Both the position numbers and the translations under genes were made by a program. This document shows, piece by piece, positions 8,593 through 15,376 of a DNA stretch of 15,376 bases. The notes beneath the pieces were generated by a model. It was not told where the DNA came from. It worked only from the letters and a program-made list of their open reading frames with translations, and ran no database searches. This DNA comes from Physocladia obscura (taxonomy: Eukaryota; Chytridiomycota; Chytridiomycetes; Chytridiales; Chytriomycetaceae), in the NCBI GenBank assembly GCA_027596945.1, contig JADGJH010000210.1, positions 9,688 to 25,063 of the forward strand. The letters are read 5' to 3'. Within the stretch, counting starts at the first letter, position 1, and the number at the start of each line of letters is the position of its first letter.

Positions 8593-8916
8593 TTACTTGT
8601 TGCCAGCAACATGATCATAGTAACAATGCATCTGTATGCAGCTTTTTTTGTAAGTCTCTGTAAAAGAATGAAATGAAATTAAAATACTTTAAAATAATAT
8701 AAGCTCACCACACAAAAGCATTTGCTCAAGGGCACTGAGAGTAGACTTAAAGTTTTGAGAGTTGAGAGTTTTTTCTTTGTGATGATTCTTTACAGAAACT
8801 AAAATCCCATGCCCTATTTGTCCTTCAATTTTGTTCCTTGAAAGACATTTGGATTTGAAATTTGGTGCTATAAAGGCATTATTGAATTTTCTCTCTTTCT
8901 TGTTCTCAGAATATTT
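8593..8916 (-). pseudogene. Minus-strand two-exon coding-like fragment, product unknown
   Basis: On the minus strand a frame is open from 8916 to 8709 (69 codons plus one base; NAFIAPNFKSKCLSRNKIEG ... TLSALEQMLLC). It is followed by a textbook intron 8708-8658 (51 nt, donor GTGAGC, acceptor TTTTACAG). After splicing the frame continues without interruption (ETYKKSCIQMHCYYDHVAGN) to a TAA at 8595-8593. Frame and intron agree, which supports a real exon pair. There is no convincing ATG at the upstream end (a TGA is at 8919-8917), so further exons or decay must lie upstream. I do not recognise the protein. An overlapping plus-strand open frame (8831-9049) looks like noise. Confidence 0.35.
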
Positions 8917-9091
8917 TCAAGAAATGAGTACAGGTTTGGTGCCATTGCATATGACAACTAGTTTTGTTCACTTGGTATTAGTTGACTTTGAACAACTTAT
9001 GATTTTGTTTAAATTAATAATTAACTTAATATCTTTATTAATAAACTAATGATAACTGCACTCTTTTATCAAAATACAAAGTTTTTTGTCA

Positions 9092-9427
9092 TTTTTCTAA
9101 GGCTTTGTTTAATAACAAAATATTGCTTTGAAAAAATTGTTTTTTGCCACAGTCACAGGCTTCACAACTTTGTTTTTTTGGCAAAGCTGGCTGTGACTGA
9201 GTTTAACTTTCAGAGCTGTCATAGTTGACAGAATCACTTTTGCACTATTGTTGTCCAGAGCAGTTACTTTCTGTGAGTTTGACTGGTAAAATGATCATCC
9301 TGAATTGAGCAGGCAATACAATGTCTGGTAATATCTTTTGCAAAAGCAGCTCATGGCTAAGACCTAATTGTGTATTATTAAATAGTGAATTATGATCAAA
9401 TAAAATTGATGGTACACACTGCCACAA
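9092..9427 (-). pseudogene. Minus-strand coding-like fragments, product unknown
   Basis: Two adjacent minus-strand stretches resemble protein. The first is 9427-9245 (WQCVPSILFDHNSLFNNTQL, then LLLQKILPDIVLPAQFRMII). The second is below 9245, in another frame: SDSVNYDSSES, a stop, then QPALPKKQSCEACDCGKKQF. They lie upstream, in transcription order, of the spliced pair at 8593-8916 and could be older exons of the same dead gene or element. The ATG at 9427 is not supported as a start. No family is recognised. The lower part contains a hairpin (9150-9199). Confidence 0.25.
9150..9199. repeat. Inverted repeat / hairpin with 9-bp outer stem
   Basis: CAGTCACAG (9150-9158) pairs perfectly with CTGTGACTG (9191-9199). 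Inside the loop CTTTG (9168-9172) can pair with CAAAG (9182-9186) around a T-rich tip. It lies in repeat-derived DNA and may be an end or palindromic part of a mobile element, or chance. Confidence 0.5.
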
Positions 9428-9660
9428 ATACTTTTAACACTGATAACAGTCTGTTCATATTGTTGTCTTGGTATTATCCCTCACTTCATTCATTGCGCCA
9501 GCTGAGAACTATGAGGCAATTACTAAGTAGCTTGGAATAGTTATGAGATTGTTTTGAAAGCAAGATTAGCTTTTTTTTTATATTAAATTTTTGTTTAACT
9601 TTATTCTTGTTATTCTTGGTTTTTTGTTGATTAAAGAACATCATAACTTTGAAATATAGG

Positions 9661-9813
9661 TCAAAAACAATTTTTCATTGAAACAAGGTCAGGTAATACT
9701 ATCATTTCTGGAGTATGATCATATGCTGCAGAAAATCTCACACTCATCTCTCCTCTCCAGTCTACTACACAAACCATGCTCTTTTGCAGATGATCTGGGA
9801 AGTGTGCATTTTC
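9661..9813 (-). pseudogene. Minus-strand coding-like fragment (51 codons)
   Basis: The minus strand reads NAHFPDHLQKSMVCVVDWRG, then MSVRFSAAYDHTPEMIVLPD, up to a TGA at 9663-9661. A possible splice acceptor (CACCAG) lies directly upstream. The amino acid mix is protein-like, unlike the surrounding frames, but the plus strand has a 94-codon open frame over the same DNA (9715-9999), so the choice of strand is uncertain. Unrecognised. Confidence 0.22.
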
Positions 9814-10011
9814 TGGTGTTTAAGTAACACAGTAAATGACTTGATTTGCCAGTGCAAATTCCAGATTCTATTGATGGTTCTTGTTTCCTCCTTTCTGACA
9901 GTGTGTTTTCATGATAATAATAAATCAGTTGTGAAAAAGTGCAATTTTTGTTTCTTGTTGGTAATTAATATATCAATTTGCGCACGTCAAGCCGATTGAT
10001 TGGATACGTTG

Positions 10012-12805
10012 ATGAGCTCGGTTGGCGACCAGTACATTACGCTACGCAGTTTCCTTGGCGGCGAATTTCTGGGCAGCAGCGAAGCGTTGGAGGCGCAGTC
10101 AGCCGCCAACGAGCAGCGCATGGGCAGACTCGATTCGCAGCAGTTCGGCGTCTTCACCATCGACATTATAGATGAGATTCTCCGCCGACGCGAGGGGCCG
10201 CAGGGTAACAAACAACCAATGAACAACCACCAACCAATTATGCTCTTTGGTTTTATTCTTCGTATCTTCCTCATTCATGTAGCGAGCGTGCGTGCATTTT
10301 GTCCAAGATGATAGTAACAACCCCTAAAAACAACAGGCCCGCTCTATCTCCAGCCGCGTCAAGACTTTCATCCGAAACGCAACCAAACCAGGCAAAAACT
10401 TGCTTCACTAGCCGTCGCAAACTTCAAAAAAATGGCTGCGGATTTATTTTTTGAACTCGAACGCCGCTATCCCAATCTAATCCAGGAGGTGTGTTTGTAT
10501 ATTTTAATTTATTAAACTTGAAAATTATATAGGGAGTCAATCTTTTTTTTTTTTAAATGTTATTTTGAGCTGATTTTCACCCAGTATCCCAAGGACAAAT
10601 CTCCTTCGCCAGAACAACAACAACAACAACAACAGCAACCCGCGGTAGCCGTGGCACAATCAGTAGCGTCTTCAACAACAACAGAACGACGGCGTGACCG
10701 TGGTGAACGGCTCGCGCCACGATCGGTAGCAACGCGCAGCATCAACAACGGAACAACTGTAATATCGCCAACAAGTCGTAGCATCGATGACGTGATGAAC
10801 GAACTAGGCAGTATCATGAATGGAAACACGAACGCAAACTCGACAAACTCATCTTCGGTTGTCGCATCGCCATCCTCTGCAGCTGTTCCAACTCCTGGCG
10901 AAGGTGCGGCTGCCGGTGTTTTGCGCGACGCGATGGAACGCATGCGCAAAGATAATCAGGCCAAACTCGAGGCTTTGCAGATGAAAACAATCGAACTTGA
11001 AGGTGAGCTGGCTGGCGTCAACGCCAGCTTGAAACCCGCCAAAGACGAAGCTGATCGGTTGAATCGACTTGTTGATGAATACAAGGACGAAATAAAAATT
11101 TTAAAGGAAGATTTGAGTGTTTCGCGAAAAGACTGCACCGAGTTGCGCAAGGATCTGAGTCAGACTCGCAAAGAAGCAAGTGAGGCTGTGTCAGAAGCAG
11201 CCAGTGTGAGAACAGAAATGAGTAAAGTTAGACAAGCTTCGCAGGGGCAGATTCAGGTGATTAAATATATTCTGTATTCTTTAATCAAATGACTGAATAA
11301 TTTTCTGGTTTTTTTTTCTCCAGGAAGTTCAAGGATACAAGAAAGAGATATCTGATTTAAAAAAAAGCATTATTGAAGCACAAACCGATACCGAACGCTA
11401 TAAAAAAGAAACCGAAACGTTACGTTTGGAAATTGCCAATCTTAAGAACCAAAATTCAAAACAACTTGCAGATTATGTGAGCCTAAAAGCAGACTATGCA
11501 GATATCAAGTCGCATATTTCCGACCAACAAGTTTTGTTTGGTGAAGTCCGCTCAGAAACCACTGCGCTTCTAGCAGAAGTTAAATCTTTGACGGCAAAGA
11601 ATTTGGAGCTACGTGCTGCAAATGATGCTCTTGTTGCAAAGAATGAGGAAGGGCTCAAAGTTGCTGATGAGCTTGCGCAACAATATGATGAAATTGTCAG
11701 AAGTTTCGAAGCACTTAAAAGCGAAAACGAACAACTGCATGAGCAGGTTTTTTTATTTTTATTACTTTTGCCCATTAAATCATAAATTTTTAAATTTTAG
11801 TTGTCCAATCGACCAGTTGTTCTTTCTGGTAACGGAAAGCAACCGCAGTCACCTGTTTTACAAACAACGCCAATGCCTATTCTCAGTCCACTTTCTCATG
11901 ATGGAGTTTTGGATATGGGAGCGGCACAAGAATATCAGGCAGCCGTCGAGGGTCTTCTGCAAGCCGTCAGGTATTTTAGTTGGTCACCAACCATCAGAAA
12001 TTGACTGAATCTAAAAAATAAACACAGGACTGAAACCAGCACCGCCGTTTTACCTGCGCTGAAAAAAATGCTGGGTGCAGCCAAACATGTGACCGAGTGT
12101 ATAGAAGACTACGAATCCGTTCACTACGCTAGTACCGAGCAATTTGCCCAAGAAGACCGACTCGACGATGCCCGCAAGCAATTCAGTAAATCTCTCGCCG
12201 CCGTGATCGCATCTGCGAAAGCGTCAATCGGACGCACTGGAACGATTGAAAAAGTTGACAACAGCGTGAACAAACTGACTGAATCGGTGAACCTAGTCGC
12301 GCGACTGATTAAAGCGAAATGCAATGGCGGCAACCGCCGAGCTGACTTCGACGATGAGGAAGATGAAAATAACGGTATATACACTGAAATCCAGGGGCTC
12401 AAAGAATTTGTGGAAGGTCAGACTGCCACAATTGTGGAAGATATACAGGAGCTCCTTACAACGATCCGCAACAATAATAATAGTAATAACGGCGGAGCCA
12501 GCAGCAACAATCCAAACTTTGTGAAAGAAATGAATGGCAAAGTTAATAGTGTGTGCAGTATAGTCAAGAATCTGCTGAAAGCGTCGCATGTGGTCTTTGC
12601 GAAAATGAGTGACGCAGATGACTTTAAAGTCGATTGTGAGGCTGTGTTGACAAGTATGGCTGCGGCGCGTAAGCGGCTTGAGGCAACGGCGGCAGAGTTG
12701 TCGGGAAACCCTGGAAGCAAAGAAATCAAGCAGCAAATTGGAACTACGGCATATGATCTTGCTAAACTTGTTAAAAAATTGGTGGCGTTGTTGGATGAAG
12801 TTTGA
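10012..12805 (+). CDS. SPA2: Spa2-like polarisome scaffold protein (two SHD repeats, coiled coil)
   Basis: Spa2 scaffolds the fungal polarisome at growth tips and septation sites, binding formins and MAPK-cascade kinases. Six exons: 10012-10204, 10337-10488, 10585-11256, 11324-11746, 11801-11970 and 12028-12805. The introns are 132, 96, 67, 54 and 57 nt, and every junction keeps frame, giving 795 aa. SHD1 covers residues about 4-64 (RLDSQQFGVFTIDIIDEILR). SHD2 covers 66-115 (HPKRNQTRQKLASL, FKKMAADLFFELERRYP). Then come Gln8 (126-133), a Ser/Thr-rich linker with SIDDVMNELGSIM, a long coiled coil (about 227-480), and a helical C-terminal region (about 515-795) with acidic and Asn-rich inserts. 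The start is ATG 10012: a TGA at 9997-9999 closes the frame upstream and SHD1 follows at once. The protein is shorter than yeast Spa2 (1466 aa). No ArfGAP or ankyrin part is present, which excludes an animal-type GIT protein. Confidence 0.9.
10614..10638 (+). repeat. CAA/CAG microsatellite encoding poly-Gln in SPA2
   Basis: A run of CAA codons ending with CAG and CAA encodes eight consecutive glutamines just after SHD2 of the Spa2-like protein, at the beginning of exon 3's disordered linker. It is in frame and likely polymorphic between strains. Confidence 0.85.
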
Positions 12806-13186
12806 GTTTTTGTAACGTTTTTCGCTTTCTTTTTTTTCTTTCTATTTCTCCTTCTTTGCTTTTGATGACACTGTGGCTTTTTTTTTTCTCTTTATTTTTG
12901 TGTCTTTTGCATTCATGAACAGTAGCAGAGAAGAGATGGACCACCCAAAAGATTTTTTTTTCTTCAAAATTTTTTGTTGGAAATAAAACAGGAAGGTGGA
13001 AAAAGAACAGGAAAAAACAATCAGAATGGGAGTCTCGTGAGTAACAGCAAAAACTCCTGTTTGCAGCATCCACCCACTATCTCTCCGTGTCGTTTTTTAT
13101 AGTCTTTCACTGGTTGATTTCCCGATATGAGAATCGATCGATCAGTGGCCCAGCTGCTAGAATCACACACTAACTATAAACTCAGA
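12806..13186 (+). other. SPA2 3' UTR and upstream region of the NDUFA4-like gene
   Basis: This stretch between two same-strand genes begins with C/T-rich tracts. It contains an AATAAA at 12982-12987, a plausible polyadenylation signal for SPA2 about 180 bases after its stop. The right part, from about 13080, must carry the promoter and 5' UTR of the next gene. A CTAAC followed by CTCAG just before the ATG at 13187 could mark a 5' UTR intron end. No further gene is visible; the minus-strand open frames are translations of the T-rich tracts. Confidence 0.45.
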
Positions 13187-13522
13187 ATGCTTAACGCTAT
13201 AAAAAAAAACCCGCCAATCATGCTTCTCATTAGTGCTGTGGGTGCCGGGCTTGGTCTTGCCGCATACATGGGCACACAGTTGAGTTCTGCCATAATCCAT
13301 TACTATTCAATAGACACCCATACTTTAATTCCGACTACTAACACCAAGTACGACAAACACACACACAGTTTCTTCCTCAACGACCCCACGCTCCATTATA
13401 GAAATAAGAAAGAGAACCCGCACCCGTGGATCCATCTTGACCAGAGTGCAAAAATCAAACTCTACGCTGTCAATCAGAAGTTTGACAACAAGGAAAAAAA
13501 GGGTTATCACGATGGAGTCTGA
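13187..13522 (+). CDS. NDUFA4-like (MLRQ/B12D family) cytochrome c oxidase-associated subunit
   Basis: This is a small inner-membrane protein of the respiratory chain. NDUFA4 was first assigned to complex I and is now regarded as a complex IV subunit. Two exons, 13187-13278 and 13369-13522, join across a 90-nt intron (donor GTTGAG, branch site CTACTAAC at 13335-13342, acceptor CACACAG) to give 81 aa, the usual family size. The N-terminus MLNAIKKNPPIMLLI leads into one membrane segment (about residues 11-30, Gly-rich). The family signature follows: NDPTLHYRNKKENPHPW, then KIKLYAVNQKFDN. Reading through the intron is open but inserts 30 residues that break the signature. An in-frame ATG at 13127 would add 20 residues; the 13187 start fits the family better. 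Its end faces that of the hydratase gene, 144 bases apart. Confidence 0.85.
   Translation: MLNAIKKNPPIMLLISAVGAGLGLAAYMGTQLSSAIIHYYSIDTHTLIPTTNTKYDKHTHSFFLNDPTLHYRNKKENPHPWIHLDQSAKIKLYAVNQKFDNKEKKGYHDGV
13335..13342 (+). promoter_or_regulatory. Splicing branch site CTACTAAC in the NDUFA4-like intron
   Basis: This is a perfect match to the fungal branch-point consensus, with the branch adenosine at 13341, 27 bases before the intron end. It strongly supports the intron 13279-13368 even though the reading frame through it is open. Confidence 0.85.
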
Positions 13523-13624
13523 TAGAAAAGGAACACGCGCACACTTAAAGAACGATTTCTCTCTATTTGAACAAGAAAGTTGTATTATTGACTGGTGTGC
13601 TGATGGCATGAAGAAATTTAAAAA

Positions 13625-13630
13625 AATAAA
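13625..13630 (+). terminator. Possible polyadenylation signal of the NDUFA4-like gene
   Basis: An AATAAA lies about 100 bases after the NDUFA4-like stop codon and 37 bases before the stop of the convergent hydratase gene, so the two 3' UTRs probably overlap. In such AT-rich DNA the hexamer can also occur by chance. Confidence 0.4.
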
Positions 13631-13666
13631 ATTTAATGGCTGAAATGTTATTACTTTTTGTATTTT

Positions 13667-14956
13667 TTATAACTTTGCGCTGCTACTAGATATTGCGGCC
13701 AAAACGCAAACTCCTCCACTAATAACAGGCTTTCCGCCAACATTCGTAACATAACCAAGTAAAATTTCTTCGTTACTTTCTCCAACTTTCCAGATTTTGG
13801 TCTCAAGGGAATCGCCCGGATACACGGGAGAAGCAAACTTTCCCGAAATAAACTTGAAGCGAGAAGCATCATTTGCTCCGACAAGTTTTAAAATCGCGGC
13901 TGCAGAGAATCCAAATGTACAAAGGCTAATTCATAATTAATAAATAAAATAAGAAATGTGATTTAAATTACACAAATTAAAATCTCCAATCTTTTTTTGT
14001 TTTACGAACCCATGCAAGATTGCTCCTTTCATTCCAATTTTCTTTCCGATTGAGGGATCGGCATGAAGAGGGTTGTAATCTCCTGAGAGACGGTAAAGCA
14101 TCGCTTGATGAACAGAAATCAAGCTCACGTCAACGAAGTCAGGCGCACGGGACGGAATAACAGCCACACGTGAAGGCTTCGGACGTTTCGGACCCTATTA
14201 TACGCGCAGGTGATTATTTTTATCAATTGCGAATATCCCAAAAAAAATTTTAAAATAATACCCCGAATCCGCCTGCTCCAAAAACAAACGCGGTGGAAAC
14301 CATGCGCACAAGCGGCTTTGAGTTGTTTTTATCATCGAGAAGGAGCGCTTCCTTTTCAATCACCATTCCCTTACCCGCGTCATAAACACCGATAAGCATT
14401 GTTTTCAACGTAAATATGCCGCCGTTACGCGGAATCGGCGAGAAGATTTCAATCGATTGATCGCCGTGGACGAGTTTCGAAAAGTCGATTTTGGGGAGAC
14501 CCTACATAAATTTATTACTGTACTTTTAGACGAATTGCTTTTGTTTTCAGATTTTTTACCGGAATGTCGAAACCGCCATTCATTTGCTGTGCATATGAAT
14601 TCACGTCCTGGAAATCACCTTTGAGAGGGAGAACGAGAGGATAGGTTGGGAAAGCACCAAACAATTTATCTGATTGCATTTGTCAGCTGTCATACACATG
14701 GGCTCAACGGACACTTTGAGGGAAGAGCTCACCAAGCTCATAAGTAAACTTTGGATCAGTTACACCAATGGCAAGTGCATAAAGAATTAGGTCACGACGG
14801 TTGTACGAGACCTGTTATTGATAAAATTTATATTTTGCATGTAGGTACACATATGCATGTACACAAGCACACACATACACACACATATTTTGGTATAGAC
14901 TCTGTTCAAACCTTCAGATCTGGCGATTGAAATCCGATTGCCTTCGAAAGATCCAT
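13667..14956 (-). CDS. Peroxisomal (R)-specific 2-enoyl-CoA hydratase (hydratase 2, MaoC/hotdog), stand-alone
   Basis: It hydrates trans-2-enoyl-CoA to (R)-3-hydroxyacyl-CoA in peroxisomal beta-oxidation. Six exons on the minus strand: 14956-14912, 14811-14733, 14669-14560, 14501-14262, 14194-14010 and 13925-13667. The introns are 100, 63, 58, 67 and 84 nt. All junctions keep frame, giving 305 aa, close to plant ECH2 (about 309). The N-terminal hotdog half has KVSYNRRDLILYALAIG and FGAFPTYPLVL. The C-terminal half has YRLSGDYNPLHADP with the catalytic Asp197 and His202 (the family's DxxxxH pair), then ILHGLCTFGF. The C-terminus AKL is a type 1 peroxisomal targeting signal. In most fungi this domain is the C-terminal part of the multifunctional enzyme Fox2/MFE-2; here the ATG at 14956 directly precedes the family's own N-terminus (KAIGFQSPD), so no dehydrogenase domains are fused. 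The 63-nt intron is needed to remove two stops. Confidence 0.93.
14838..14891. repeat. CA/TG-rich microsatellite in hydratase intron 1
   Basis: Purine-pyrimidine alternating sequence (ACACATATGCATGTACACA and similar) fills much of the first intron of the hydratase gene. It is a degenerate (CA)n/(TG)n simple repeat, with no sign of function beyond being intronic. Confidence 0.7.
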
Positions 14957-15376
14957 GGTTTTGTTTCCCAAAATTCAGAGAAATAATAAATTTTTTTTTT
15001 TTTGCAACTTGAAATGAAACATGCGCGACAAAAAGATTCGTCGCAAAAAAAGAATCACAAATATTACACCATACAGTTCATTGCATGCATGCAGACGAAG
15101 GAACACGCATTCATTGTCTCTATGGATACTTCTTCCAAGGAATTAGTATGACCAAGTTACATCAGGAAATTCACAAAATCCTGATAATCCATAATAATAC
15201 ATTTTTGAAATTTAAAAGACATCTTTATAAATAATTATGCATTATGCAACTTTTTTTCATTTGAAATGAATTCAGAATTTATAAAATACATTATTTTAAA
15301 TTAAGGAAATTTAGAATGAATTCATAATTTACACAATGAATTAAAAATAAAAGAAATGCATTTTTAAAATTTTGAA
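14957..15376. other. Upstream region of the hydratase gene, AT-rich
   Basis: A long T run (about 14991-15003 on the plus strand) lies just upstream of the minus-strand ATG and will be an A run in the transcript leader or promoter. The right part is very AT-rich and has a short direct repeat: ATGAATTCAGAATTTATA near 15267 and ATGAATTCATAATTTACA near 15317 differ at two of 18 positions. No gene or RNA was recognised. Confidence 0.45.

Noticed and set aside
9978..10320. Overlapping ORFs on both strands around SPA2 exon 1
   Set aside because: They are shadows of the exon. The SHD1 match in one plus frame, and its continuation into SHD2 after splicing, identifies the coding frame.
10560..10949. 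Minus-strand 129-codon ORF with a poly-Cys run
   Set aside because: It is the reverse translation of the CAA repeat and linker of SPA2 exon 3 and has no family resemblance.
12293..13073. Minus-strand ORFs opposite SPA2 exon 6 and its 3' UTR
   Set aside because: They are antisense to a well-supported exon or made of translated T-rich tracts.
13127..13522. Single-exon reading of the NDUFA4-like gene from ATG 13127 (131 aa)
   Set aside because: It includes an intron with a perfect CTACTAAC branch site, interrupts the family signature by 30 residues, and adds a 20-residue N-terminus absent from the family.
1..15376. tRNA, rRNA, CRISPR arrays or bacterial operon features
   Set aside because: No cloverleaf with a GTTCRANNC box, no ribosomal RNA motifs and no regularly spaced repeats were seen; all supported genes are intron-bearing nuclear genes.

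Overview
The window looks like nuclear DNA of a fungus. It has four intron-containing genes with short introns (51-132 nt). One of them is a Spa2-type polarisome scaffold, a protein group characteristic of fungi, and one intron carries a perfect CTACTAAC branch site. The lineage below Fungi cannot be fixed from sequence alone. The loose 5' splice sites, AT-rich intergenic DNA and retroelement debris would fit an early-diverging lineage, but that is inference.

Layout. (1) 83-396, minus: the first two exons of the 26S proteasome ATPase Rpt6/PSMC5; the gene runs off the left edge. (2) About 397-10011: a 9.6 kb AT-rich stretch without an intact gene, filled with decayed mobile DNA. It holds a Ty1/copia pol relic (about 4080-6366, plus) with frameshifts, stops and internal deletions. 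It also holds a second decayed plus-strand coding region (6491-8470), possibly a tyrosine-recombinase (crypton-like) element. There are two diverged copies of another repeat (around 1755-1872 and 8114-8560), and minus-strand coding-like fragments (about 3600-3990 and 8593-9813). (3) 10012-12805, plus: the complete Spa2-like gene (six exons, 795 aa predicted). (4) 13187-13522, plus: a two-exon NDUFA4-like cytochrome c oxidase-associated protein (81 aa). (5) 13667-14956, minus: a six-exon stand-alone peroxisomal (R)-specific 2-enoyl-CoA hydratase (305 aa) ending in the targeting signal AKL. (6) 14957-15376: AT-rich DNA upstream of the hydratase gene.

The four genes do not form a pathway: protein degradation, cell polarity, respiration and fatty-acid beta-oxidation are housekeeping functions that happen to be neighbours. 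Splicing was inferred by joining GT...AG boundaries that keep the reading frame and restore conserved motifs; every junction used in the four genes keeps the frame. No convincing new system was found. The most unusual content is the layered repeat island, with a possible C-to-T mutation signature and a spliced but unrecognised minus-strand reading frame.
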